Part shown: one piece after another, positions 1 through 7,171 of the stretch
Numbering within the stretch: the stretch's first letter is position 1
How the letters are laid out: every line of letters starts with the position of its first letter
Origin: an uncultured Carnobacterium sp.
Lineage (GTDB): Bacteria > Bacillota > Bacilli > Lactobacillales > Aerococcaceae
Assembly (NCBI GenBank): GCA_937967765.1
Contig: CALCML010000087.1
Location: forward strand, 1-18,979
DNA: 18,979 nt
Reading direction: 5' to 3'
Program-made: the position numbers and the translations under genes
The notes under the pieces: generated by a model
The model's database searches: none
Seen by the model: the letters and a program-made list of their open reading frames with translations, nothing else
Told to the model about the DNA's origin: nothing

Positions 1-21
1 TTTCAATCACTAAAGCCAGAA

Positions 22-58
22 AGAGCATTGGATGGTCTAGATCCAATGCTCTTTTTTT
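22..58 (+). terminator. Hairpin terminator, copy 1
   Basis: A perfect 12-bp stem (AGAGCATTGGAT at 22-33 with ATCCAATGCTCT at 41-52) closes a 7-base loop and is followed on the plus strand by a run of seven Ts. The T run points right, so it best stops a plus-strand gene lying left of the window. On the minus strand only three Ts follow, but it may still end the methyltransferase transcript. The same stem occurs again at 1011-1041 with a different loop. Confidence 0.85.
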
Positions 59-65
59 GTTTGTA

Positions 66-104
66 TTAATTTGCGTCGTCCGCGATTTGCACGATGATTT
101 TCGA
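66..104 (-). pseudogene. Remnant of a galactokinase C-terminus
   Basis: On the minus strand, right after the methyltransferase stop, an in-frame stretch reads SKIIVQIADDAN-stop. The intact GalK ends [16 protein letters not shown]. Six of twelve residues match, including the I-x-x-IAD-x-A core, and the following stop and terminator also match the galK end. I read this as the surviving tail of a second galK copy. The match is short, so chance similarity is not excluded, but its position beside the duplicated terminator argues against that. Confidence 0.6.
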
Positions 105-109
105 TCACA

Positions 110-874
110 TTATAATTTGACGCAGAGTGTAGCGATATAGTCATTGCCGTAACGGGATAATCGATGCCTTTTGTCGCACGATTCATAAAAATCAATCATC
201 GCAAGACCGTTTTTCAGTTGGCCTCTAATCTGGGCTTCTAAGGTGTGGCTAAATTCATATCCGTATTCTGGATTGATGGTGATTTTACCTTGTTCTTCAA
301 GCTCTTTTGAATTAAAAGGGATGGAGAATTTTAAGAGTAATTCCTCGTCGGGTTGGTCCCATACAACGTCGGCGTCATACATGTATATCCAAGGATTCAT
401 AAAACCGACCATTAACAAGCCACCTTTTTTCAATACACGAGCGGCTTCTTTATACATGTTTTCTAAATCTTCTATATAGACATTCGAAACGGGATTAAAA
501 ATAATATCAAACGTTTCATCTTCAAAAGGGAATGGTTTTGTCATATCGGCTTGAACGGTATGTATTGTTAAACCTTCTCTTTTAGCAACCATCGCATCTT
601 TTTGTAATTGTGATGTCGAAAAATCCATTATGGTGACATCATAACCTTTTGCGGCAAAAACTGGGCCCTGCTGTCCGCCGCCGCAAGCTAACCCTAATAT
701 CTTTTTCCCCTTGGCTTTTTCAAACCATTCTTTCGGAACTTTTTTTCCAACCGTTAATGCAACAGAAATTGGATGGTTTTTAGCTTCTTCTAATTCTTCA
801 TGTGTCACTGGCGCAGTATAGTCATTGTTTACATTATTCCATCTGTCTTGATTTGCTTTTAAATAATTGCTCAT
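110..874 (-). CDS. Class I SAM-dependent methyltransferase
   Basis: A 254-residue cytosolic protein with the class I (Rossmann) methyltransferase layout. Motif I is at residues 59-66 (ILGLACGG), the acidic residue ending beta-2 is D84 in IMDFS, and the ADM segment at 109-111 is the expected acidic loop. The motif IV region is FDIIFNP (122-128), and post-motif RVLKKGGLLMVGF follows at 146-158, typical of the Methyltransf_11/25 families. It should move a methyl group from SAM to a small molecule, but nothing shows the substrate. The ATG at 874 is preceded by a weak GGTGATGAGAG ribosome site. It is more AT-rich than galK next to it and is bracketed by two galK-tail/terminator copies, which suggests it arrived by recombination. 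Confidence 0.85.
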   Translation of the reverse strand: MSNYLKANQDRWNNVNNDYTAPVTHEELEEAKNHPISVALTVGKKVPKEWFEKAKGKKILGLACGGGQQGPVFAAKGYDVTIMDFSTSQLQKDAMVAKREGLTIHTVQADMTKPFPFEDETFDIIFNPVSNVYIEDLENMYKEAARVLKKGGLLMVGFMNPWIYMYDADVVWDQPDEELLLKFSIPFNSKELEEQGKITINPEYGYEFSHTLEAQIRGQLKNGLAMIDFYESCDKRHRLSRYGNDYIATLCVKL

Positions 875-906
875 CTCTCATCACCACTTTCCGTCTTCTC
901 AGGTTC

Positions 907-912
907 ATTATA
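907..912 (-). promoter_or_regulatory. Putative promoter -10 of the methyltransferase
   Basis: A perfect TATAAT on the minus strand lies 33 bases before the methyltransferase ATG. No good -35 is seen at 17-bp spacing (TTCCCT); a TGGACA lies too far away at 24 bp. Start of transcription would fall near 900. Confidence 0.4.
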
Positions 913-1010
913 CTATTGCTAGAAAAAGTAGGGAAGTGTCCACTAATTTACTTGATTATAAAAATAAGTATGCTATAGTGAAGGGGTAGATAATAAATAC
1001 CTTCACAGAA

Positions 1011-1053
1011 AGAGCATTGGATTTTCCACATCCAATGCTCTTTTCTTTTTATT
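1011..1053 (+). terminator. Hairpin terminator, copy 2, after galK
   Basis: A stem identical to the one at 22-52 (1011-1022 with 1030-1041) closes a different 7-base loop. The T-rich tail (TTTTCTTTTT) lies on the plus strand, although both neighbouring genes are on the minus strand. On the minus strand the stem is preceded by As and followed by TTTCTG, so it may act in both directions and end galK. The inverted polarity for its place is odd and fits a duplicated segment. Confidence 0.75.
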
Positions 1054-1057
1054 TAAA

Positions 1058-2221
1058 TTAATGCGCCCCGTCTGCGATTTCGGCAATGTAGAAACTTGGA
1101 GCGTAGCCAATCTCTTCAGTATAGGCCTTGGCAACGTTGGCCTCAAAAGCATCGATATGGTTCTTATGCACCAGCGCGATGGCACAGCCGCCAAATCCCG
1201 CACCCGTCATACGCGCGCCAAGAACGCCTGCTTGTTCCCAAGCGGTATGCACGAGCGTGTCGAGTTCCTTACCGGTTACTTCGTAGTCGAGTTCGGTAGA
1301 GAGATGGCTTTCGTTCATCAGACGTCCGAAGTGGGCGAGGTCGCCTTCTTTTAAGACACGTGTCGCAAGCACTGTCCGTTCGTTTTCACTAACGGCATGA
1401 CGAGCACGTTTCACAAAGAGTTCGCTGGATAGGTGATGCTTCAACTCATCGAACTGATCGATGGTGAGGTCTCCCAGACTATCGATAGCCACATGTTCTT
1501 GTAGCTCCTTCAAGGCAATGCGTGTTTCGGCAAAGCGTTCGTTGTATTTCGAATCGGCCAGTTCGCGGCGTTTATTCGTGTTCATAATCACGATACGATA
1601 GTCGCCGAGTTTCACTGGAACGAGTTCATACTCCAGCGTTGCACAGTCGAGGAAGATGGCGTGGTCCTTCTTGCCCATCCCTACAGCGAACTGGTCCATG
1701 ATGCCGGAATTCACACCAATGAAGTCATTTTCCACACGTTTCCCAACCTTCACAAGACCCAGCGTATCGATGTCTAGAGTATATACTTTGCGAGCGATGA
1801 CGCCCACGAGCAGCTCGAATGAGGCTGACGATGAGAGGCCCGAGCCGTTCGGGATGTTTCCGTAAAATGCGATGTCCATACCGTGCAGAAAAGCGAAGCC
1901 AAGATCCGCCAAGTACACGAAAACGCCCTTGACATAGTTCGCCCACGAGTCACTGCCCCTATAAGCCAGGTCGGTCATATCGAGCTCGCGAATGCCATCC
2001 TTCGGAAAATTGTCCGAATAGAGACGGAGCTTCTTATCCGGCCGTGGCTTCACCCACGCATAAGTCCCCAGCGTAATCGCGCAAGGAAACACGTGCCCGC
2101 CATTATAGTCGGTATGTTCCCCGATTAAATTCACGCGCCCCGGAGCAAAGAAACTCGCCTCAGGCTCCGTGCCATATACCTCCACAAACTTCTGTCTTAA
2201 TTGTTCTGTAATTTGTCCCAT
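1058..2221 (-). CDS. galK: Galactokinase
   Basis: A 387-residue GHMP kinase that phosphorylates alpha-D-galactose with ATP to galactose 1-phosphate, the first committed step of the Leloir pathway. The galactokinase signature [15 protein letters not shown] is at residues 28-42. The phosphate-binding motif [11 protein letters not shown] spans 124-134. The catalytic Asp is expected at D176 (GIMDQF), and the third GHMP motif GAGFGGCA is near 340. Length is normal for the family. AGGAGGG sits 6 bases before the ATG. It appears alone, with no galT or galE here, and is transcribed away from the sugar operon, whose alpha-galactosidase would supply its substrate. It is richer in GC than that operon. 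Confidence 0.97.
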   Translation of the reverse strand: MGQITEQLRQKFVEVYGTEPEASFFAPGRVNLIGEHTDYNGGHVFPCAITLGTYAWVKPRPDKKLRLYSDNFPKDGIRELDMTDLAYRGSDSWANYVKGVFVYLADLGFAFLHGMDIAFYGNIPNGSGLSSSASFELLVGVIARKVYTLDIDTLGLVKVGKRVENDFIGVNSGIMDQFAVGMGKKDHAIFLDCATLEYELVPVKLGDYRIVIMNTNKRRELADSKYNERFAETRIALKELQEHVAIDSLGDLTIDQFDELKHHLSSELFVKRARHAVSENERTVLATRVLKEGDLAHFGRLMNESHLSTELDYEVTGKELDTLVHTAWEQAGVLGARMTGAGFGGCAIALVHKNHIDAFEANVAKAYTEEIGYAPSFYIAEIADGAH

Positions 2222-2254
2222 AATATCCCTCCTAAGGATTTAATCTTCTCCTTC

Positions 2255-2260
2255 ATTATA
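2255..2260 (-). promoter_or_regulatory. Putative promoter -10 of galK
   Basis: TATAAT on the minus strand, 33 bases before the galK ATG and preceded by a T-rich stretch instead of a clear -35 (CTTTTT at 17 bp). Transcription would start near 2248, giving a short leader that contains the AGGAGGG ribosome site. Confidence 0.5.
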
Positions 2261-2393
2261 CGAGAATTTTTTAGAAAAAAAAGAGACCCATTGACCGAAA
2301 AAGAACGACTTCAATCCTAAAAATAGGAAAAATTCGATTCAGAGATTGAAAAAGGGGTTATTATATCAATAAATTGACTGATTTTGGATGTTT

Positions 2394-2443
2394 TTGAACG
2401 TAAAAGTGCCATTTTTTTGAACATTGTTCTTTTTTCGTTCAAA
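2394..2443. repeat. Inverted TTGAAC motif cluster, candidate operator
   Basis: TTGAACG (2394-2400) and CGTTCAA (2436-2442) form an outer inverted repeat around a near-perfect palindrome, GAACATTGTTC (2419-2429). The cluster ends just before the operon -35 at 2447, a place typical for an activator or repressor. AraC- or LacI-type regulators commonly control such operons, but the binding protein is unknown. Confidence 0.45.
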
Positions 2444-2446
2444 GTA

Positions 2447-2475
2447 TTGAAGACTGTTTTTTTTAGGAATATAGT
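2447..2475 (+). promoter_or_regulatory. Sigma-A promoter of the sugar operon
   Basis: TTGAAG (2447-2452) and TATAGT (2470-2475) are separated by exactly 17 bases. Transcription would start near 2482, leaving a leader of about 200 bases before the first gene. Confidence 0.7.
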
Positions 2476-2480
2476 AATGA

Positions 2481-2494
2481 TGAAACCGATATCA
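2481..2494 (+). promoter_or_regulatory. cre site (CcpA binding)
   Basis: TGAAACCGATATCA matches the cre consensus TGWNANCGNTNWCA at every fixed position. It covers the predicted start of transcription, where bound CcpA would block the polymerase. This predicts glucose repression of the sugar operon. Confidence 0.75.
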
Positions 2495-2546
2495 AAATTA
2501 AAACTACGGGAATTTTATGGTGTTTTAGTTTTATAAAATTGATATC
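2488..2546. repeat. Imperfect dyad in the operon leader
   Basis: GATATCAA at 2488-2495 pairs with TTGATATC at 2539-2546, and AAAACT at 2500-2505 pairs with AGTTTT at 2527-2532. It overlaps the cre. In DNA it could be a second operator; in RNA it could fold near the 5' end of the message. The stem is AT-rich and not followed by Ts, so it is not a terminator. Confidence 0.45.
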
Positions 2547-2604
2547 TGTAGGAAGTTTAATTAATGAATTCAATGAAACCATTTAATTGCTTGAATTCGT
2601 GGAA

Positions 2605-2611
2605 AAGGAGG
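2605..2611 (+). promoter_or_regulatory. Orphan Shine-Dalgarno sequence
   Basis: A perfect AAGGAGG lies about 70 bases before the first operon gene but no ATG, GTG or TTG follows at a usable distance. Only an ATT 5 bases on opens a six-codon frame (IFIKYE, stop). Confidence 0.35.
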
Positions 2612-2678
2612 ATTTAATTTTTATAAAATACGAATAAAAGGTGTTTGGGATAAGACAAAAAACTATGGAGGAATTATC

Positions 2679-3980
2679 ATGAAAAAGAATTTTTTCAAGA
2701 CGGCAATTGTAGGTTTAGCATCCATCGCTTTATTAGCTGGATGTGGGGGACAAAGTAGCTCAGGTAACAATAGTACAGCAGAAAAAAGTGGCGAAAAACA
2801 AGTGTTAGAGTTTTATCATGGATATCACCATAATGAGTCTGAGTGGCCTGTGGCTAAAGTAATGCGTGATATTTATGACAAGTTTGCTAAAGAGCATGCG
2901 AATGGAAATGTTGAATTTAAACCAATCCCTGTGAATGGTGACTTAAAAGATATCATGAAAAACAAAGTAGCAAGTGGGGAGTTTCCAGATATTATTGACT
3001 TAGCAGGGAACGCTGTTTCACTTGCAGCGATTGAACAACATCTTGTTTTAGATTTAAAACCTTTCATTGATCAAAATAATTTACAAAAAAATGTTGGTTT
3101 AAACTATGAACAAAACCAAAAAGATGGAAAGATTTTCACTGTTCACGAACAACTATTTACAATGGGTCTTTGGTATAACAAAGAAATCTTTGCTAAAGCA
3201 GGAGCAAAAACTCCAGATCAATGGAAAACTTGGGCAGACTTCACTGAAGCAATGGCTGCTGTTCGTAAAGTTGACGGAGTATATGCATACGGAACAGGGG
3301 AACCATCTATTCGTCTATTCAATACATTGTTAGGAATGTCTGAAGCTGGACGCAAATTACTTTCTGGACCATTAACAAAAGAAGCAATCGAATCAAAAGA
3401 ATTTTCAGAAGCATTAAAAATGGTTATGACAGAACTTCAAGCAAATGGTTCTAAGAATGCTGGTGGAGATGCAAATGCGTATTCTAAAGACTTCGCTGAA
3501 GGAAAATCAGCAGTCTTCTTCAACGGTGTATGGGCTTCTGGCGAAATGGCTAAGAATCCAAACTTACAACCAGGAATCTACCCTGGCGGCGTAGCAATTA
3601 GCTCTTCAGGTGGCGGTATCACAATTTCAAGCAAGATGTCTGAAGAAAAACAAAAATTAGCTCTTGAATTCTTGAAATATATGACAAGTGACGAAGTTCA
3701 AAAGATTATCTTTGAAAAAGTAGGCGCAAACCCTTCTGACGCAAATATCAATGTTAAAGAAATTGCTGAAAAGAGCACTGACCCAACTACAAAACTTTTA
3801 GGTCAAGCTATTAGCCAAGTAAAAGATGCTAAAAGCATTGTTCCAACAATTAGTGATGTTTGGGGCGGCGATGTTCACACTGCAATTATTAATGCATTAA
3901 CTGAAAGTGCTGCAGAAAATGTAAATATCGAACAAAAAGTTAAAGCAACACAAGATATCTTAAAATCATTAATCAATTAG
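2679..3980 (+). CDS. CUT1 ABC transporter sugar-binding lipoprotein
   Basis: A 433-residue extracellular substrate-binding protein of the carbohydrate uptake (CUT1) type. The N-terminus is a lipoprotein signal: MKKNFFKTA, a hydrophobic stretch, then the lipobox LLAGC with the lipidated cysteine at C22, followed by a Ser/Gly-rich linker. The mature part has the SBP_bac_1 style, with FPDIIDLAG near 105-113, WYNKEIF and an FFNGVWASGEM segment. It should hold an oligosaccharide at the membrane and hand it to the two permeases downstream. GGAGGAATTATC precedes the ATG. It is the first gene of the operon. The enzymes downstream suggest a ligand bearing alpha-galactose and alpha-fucose, but the sequence alone does not fix the ligand. 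Confidence 0.93.
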   Translation: MKKNFFKTAIVGLASIALLAGCGGQSSSGNNSTAEKSGEKQVLEFYHGYHHNESEWPVAKVMRDIYDKFAKEHANGNVEFKPIPVNGDLKDIMKNKVASGEFPDIIDLAGNAVSLAAIEQHLVLDLKPFIDQNNLQKNVGLNYEQNQKDGKIFTVHEQLFTMGLWYNKEIFAKAGAKTPDQWKTWADFTEAMAAVRKVDGVYAYGTGEPSIRLFNTLLGMSEAGRKLLSGPLTKEAIESKEFSEALKMVMTELQANGSKNAGGDANAYSKDFAEGKSAVFFNGVWASGEMAKNPNLQPGIYPGGVAISSSGGGITISSKMSEEKQKLALEFLKYMTSDEVQKIIFEKVGANPSDANINVKEIAEKSTDPTTKLLGQAISQVKDAKSIVPTISDVWGGDVHTAIINALTESAAENVNIEQKVKATQDILKSLIN

Positions 3981-4000
3981 TAGTTACGGGAGTTGAAACG

Positions 4001-4030
4001 AAGCTCAGTTGGTGTTGCCGACTGAGCTTT
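4001..4030 (+). promoter_or_regulatory. Intercistronic hairpin after the binding-protein gene
   Basis: AAGCTCAGT (4001-4009) pairs perfectly with ACTGAGCTT (4021-4029), and the stem extends through TGG/CCG. No T run follows. Such hairpins between a binding-protein gene and its permease genes often protect the upstream message or cut read-through, giving more binding protein than permease. Confidence 0.65.
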
Positions 4031-4063
4031 GATTATAGGCATTTAACGAAAAGGAGCTTCTTT

Positions 4064-5005
4064 ATGGCACAAAAAGTTTCAACATTGCAAAGTAGAAAGG
4101 CTCAGAAGAGAAGATTTATATTCCTATTTCTATTACCAACACTCGTCTGTTTCTTTCTATTCTATTTCTATTCTGTAGCGACCATTTTTATCACTTCCTT
4201 TACAAAATGGGACTACACAAATCTAAACAATCCACAATTTTTAGGATTCGATAAGTTATTCGAGAATTACCGCTATATCTTTGAAGAATATCCATTTTTC
4301 CAAGAGGCATTATTTAACTCGATTCGTTGGGCCATCATTGGTGTGGTGATTCAAGTACCATTAGCACTTACGGTAGCCATCGCCTTATCGAAGAAACTAA
4401 AGGGGTGGAAATTATCAAGAAATCTTTACATTATTCCAAGTATTATCTCAAGTGCAGCAATGGGGTTGATTTTCTTACAAATTTATAATCCTAACTTTGG
4501 GGTTGTAAACCAAGTCATTCGATTATTCAATCCAGAGTTCAAAGAAGCCGTATTGCTTACTCCAGGTATTAATATCGTTGCAATGACTTGCGCATACATC
4601 TTCTTTGCTGGAGCTTCAACAATCATGCTTTTGGGACAAATCTTTGCAATTCCTCAATCGATTCAAGAAGCCGCTATTTTAGATAATATTACGGGATGGA
4701 GAAAAGAATGGTATATCACTATTCCAATGATTAAAGAAACGATTAAGACTGTTTCCATTATGGCAGCCACTTCCGGATTCTTACTTTATAACGAAGTATT
4801 CTTCTTAACAAACGGGGCTGCAGGAACAAAGAGTATCAGTTTCATCATTCGAGAATTAGCCGTATCAAGTTCTCGTACGCAATATGCGCGAGCAAACACA
4901 ATTGGTGTTATTCAAATTATTGGCGGGATGCTCATTATCCTATGCATTAATTTAATTTATAGAGACAACAAGCAGTCTCGGAAAGGTAAGAAGAGTCATG
5001 AATAA
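4064..5005 (+). CDS. CUT1 ABC transporter permease, MalF/UgpA type
   Basis: A 313-residue integral membrane protein with about six predicted membrane segments; the first is at residues 18-45 after a basic N-terminus. The cytoplasmic EAA loop, which docks on the ATPase, is at 202-221 (EAAILDNITGWRKEWYITIP); the usual D-G-A is D-N-I here, a mild departure. AAGGAG lies 7 bases before the ATG. It pairs with the next gene product to form the membrane channel for the sugar bound by the upstream lipoprotein. Its last 8 bases overlap the next gene, which indicates translational coupling. Confidence 0.92.
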   Translation: MAQKVSTLQSRKAQKRRFIFLFLLPTLVCFFLFYFYSVATIFITSFTKWDYTNLNNPQFLGFDKLFENYRYIFEEYPFFQEALFNSIRWAIIGVVIQVPLALTVAIALSKKLKGWKLSRNLYIIPSIISSAAMGLIFLQIYNPNFGVVNQVIRLFNPEFKEAVLLTPGINIVAMTCAYIFFAGASTIMLLGQIFAIPQSIQEAAILDNITGWRKEWYITIPMIKETIKTVSIMAATSGFLLYNEVFFLTNGAAGTKSISFIIRELAVSSSRTQYARANTIGVIQIIGGMLIILCINLIYRDNKQSRKGKKSHE

Positions 5006-5840
5006 GAATCATATGAGTGGTTTATCTAAATCAGGAAAAATCATTGTTTATATCTATATGGCTTTAACCTGCCTTATTTCAATTTTCCCAATTTTATGGA
5101 TTTTCTTATCTTCATTAAAAGCAGATCCTATGAAAAATCCAGGGTTATCATTGCCAACAGACTTTAGTATCGATGGATATATTAAGGTGTTTACGGAATT
5201 ACATGTTCTCAATTATTTCTGGAACAGCTTTAAAGTCGTATTTGTATCCGTGGTTATTAGTATCGTTATGATTTCGATGTCTTCATACGTCATTGCTCGC
5301 ATGGACTTTAAAGGGAAGAAAATTGTGACAGCAATGCTTTATTCGACATTGTTTATTCCGGCAACAGCAATGACGTTCCCCGTTTATCGTTTGGTAAATA
5401 CTTTGGGGATTTATAATACACCAGTCGCTTTAATCTTTGTATATTCATGTAGTGGAATTGCGATGAGCTTTTTCATTATTAAAAACTACTTCCAAATTAT
5501 TCCAAAAGAATTGGAAGAAGCAGCCGAAATCGATGGGGCTACTTACGCTCAGACATTTTGGAAAATCATGTTACCAATTGCAAGACCAGGTATTTTAACG
5601 GCGGCAGTGTTGGCGTTTATCAATAACTGGAATGAATATTATTGGGCTTCTATGTTAGTGATCGATAAAAATCAATTAACAGTACCGGCACTTCTAGGAC
5701 AATTTACAACAAGCTTCAATACCAATTACAACGGATTATTCTCAGCGATTGTTGTCATTGTGCTTCCTCCAATTATTCTATTTGCCTTCTCAAGCAAGTA
5801 CTTTATTGAAGCGTTAGGCGGAGGTGCAGTTAAAGGATGA
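4998..5840 (+). CDS. CUT1 ABC transporter permease, MalG type
   Basis: A 280-residue membrane protein with about six predicted membrane segments; the first spans roughly 14-38. The EAA loop is at 174-193 (EAAEIDGATYAQTFWKIMLP), a textbook match. The C-terminus ends in FIEALGGGAVKG, as is common in this family. The start overlaps the end of the MalF-type gene, and its stop overlaps the fucosidase start in an ATGA. An internal ATG at 5013 is a possible alternative start. No ATP-binding subunit gene is present in the operon, so an MsmK-like ATPase encoded elsewhere must power the importer. Confidence 0.92.
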   Translation: MNKNHMSGLSKSGKIIVYIYMALTCLISIFPILWIFLSSLKADPMKNPGLSLPTDFSIDGYIKVFTELHVLNYFWNSFKVVFVSVVISIVMISMSSYVIARMDFKGKKIVTAMLYSTLFIPATAMTFPVYRLVNTLGIYNTPVALIFVYSCSGIAMSFFIIKNYFQIIPKELEEAAEIDGATYAQTFWKIMLPIARPGILTAAVLAFINNWNEYYWASMLVIDKNQLTVPALLGQFTTSFNTNYNGLFSAIVVIVLPPIILFAFSSKYFIEALGGGAVKG

Positions 5841-7171
5841 AAAATTCATTGGAAGCTATTAATAAACGAACAGATTGGTTCAGAGAATCTCGCTTCGGAA
5901 TGTTTATCCATTGGGGCTTATATTCGATTCCAGGAAAAGGCGAATGGATTAGAAGCCATCAACGCCTAACCGTTGAAGCGTATGAACCTTATTTTGAATC
6001 GTTTAATCCAACGGAATATAACCCTAGAGAATGGGCGCGTCAGGCGAAAGCTGCCGGCATGAAGTATATGGTGTTGACTGCAAAACACCACGATGGTTTT
6101 TGCTTATTCGATTCGGACTACACTGAGTACAAGTCCACCAATACCCCAATTGGAAAAGACTTAGTGAAGGAATTCGTTGAAGCGGTGAGAGAAGAAGGGC
6201 TAAAAGTAGGATTATACTTCAGCCTTATCGATTGGTATCACAAGGATTTTCCAAAATATGCAGATTTAAATCATCCGATGCGAGGAAATGAAGCCTATAA
6301 GGATGAACAAATAGACTTCGACAACTATCTCACTTATTTACACAATCAAGTCAAAGAGATTGTGACAAAATATGGGAAAATCGACATTCTCTGGTTCGAC
6401 TACTCTTATGAAGACATGGTGGGAGAGAAATGGCAAGCGACCAAATTAATTGAAATGGTTCGCCACTATCAACCAGATGTGATTGTAGATAATCGTTTAG
6501 AGACTTCAGGAGAAGGTTTCGGAAGTATTGTGACAGATGAGATTCAATTGTATTCTGGAGACTTTGTGAGTCCAGAACAGATTGTTCCTCACGAAGGAAT
6601 TCGAAATTATAAAGGGGAGCCTGTGCCTTGGGAATTATGTCTTACGATGAATAATAACTGGGCATATAATCCGACCGACTATCTGTATAAGAGTTCGAAG
6701 ACGCTCATTCGTAAGTTGGTAGAATGTGTCAGCAAGAACGGCAATATGATTCTAAACGTTGGTCCGGATGCGTTAGGACGGATAAATCAACCAAGTCTTG
6801 CTATCCTAGAGGATTTCCATGAGTGGATGACAAGAAATGGTGAATCCATTTATGGATGTATGGGAGCATACGATTTACCAAAACCAGAGTGGGGCTACTA
6901 CACGAAGAAAGATCATGTGATTTATGCTCATGTATTTGAACAACCTATTGGTCCGATTGCATTACCAGGAATAAAGGAAGAAGAAATCAAACGGATGAGT
7001 TTCCTTCATGATGGAAGTGAAGTTAAAATTTCTAAGAGTTGGACAACAAATGCTTTCCCAGATATGTGTTTTGCACAATTTGGTGAAATTCCGCATTTTA
7101 CTTATCCACTCCCATGTGACGTAGATAGTGTCATCAAAATTGAGTTGCGAGGGGATAATGATGAAAATTAG
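5837..7171 (+). CDS. GH29 alpha-L-fucosidase, cytoplasmic
   Basis: A 444-residue glycoside hydrolase family 29 enzyme that removes terminal alpha-linked L-fucose with retention of configuration. Family features: FGMFIHWGLYS (20-30) with the HWG motif, AKHHDGFCLFDS (82-93), and ILWFDYS (184-190), whose D188 is the expected nucleophile. E247 in the SPEQ segment is a possible acid/base, though this residue varies between GH29 subgroups. There is no signal peptide, so it acts on imported oligosaccharide. The C-terminal part is short, with no carbohydrate-binding module. Its start overlaps the previous stop (ATGA) and its end overlaps the next gene. The linkage it cuts (alpha-1,2, 1,3 or 1,4) cannot be read from the sequence. 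Confidence 0.92.
   Translation: MKNSLEAINKRTDWFRESRFGMFIHWGLYSIPGKGEWIRSHQRLTVEAYEPYFESFNPTEYNPREWARQAKAAGMKYMVLTAKHHDGFCLFDSDYTEYKSTNTPIGKDLVKEFVEAVREEGLKVGLYFSLIDWYHKDFPKYADLNHPMRGNEAYKDEQIDFDNYLTYLHNQVKEIVTKYGKIDILWFDYSYEDMVGEKWQATKLIEMVRHYQPDVIVDNRLETSGEGFGSIVTDEIQLYSGDFVSPEQIVPHEGIRNYKGEPVPWELCLTMNNNWAYNPTDYLYKSSKTLIRKLVECVSKNGNMILNVGPDALGRINQPSLAILEDFHEWMTRNGESIYGCMGAYDLPKPEWGYYTKKDHVIYAHVFEQPIGPIALPGIKEEEIKRMSFLHDGSEVKISKSWTTNAFPDMCFAQFGEIPHFTYPLPCDVDSVIKIELRGDNDEN

Larger units (their letters stand above)
2222..2678. promoter_or_regulatory. Divergent control region between galK and the sugar operon
   Basis: A 457-base gene-free stretch, very AT-rich. It holds a galK -10 (2255-2260), a set of TTGAAC/GTTCAA motifs (2394-2443), the operon promoter (2447-2475), a cre site (2481-2494), a leader dyad (2488-2546) and an unused ribosome binding site (2605-2611). 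No regulator gene is seen next to it. The space between 2284 and 2390 shows nothing I can name. Confidence 0.7.

Noticed and set aside
1003..1203. 66-codon minus-strand frame across the galK end
   Set aside because: It is an out-of-frame shadow of galK that runs through the terminator.
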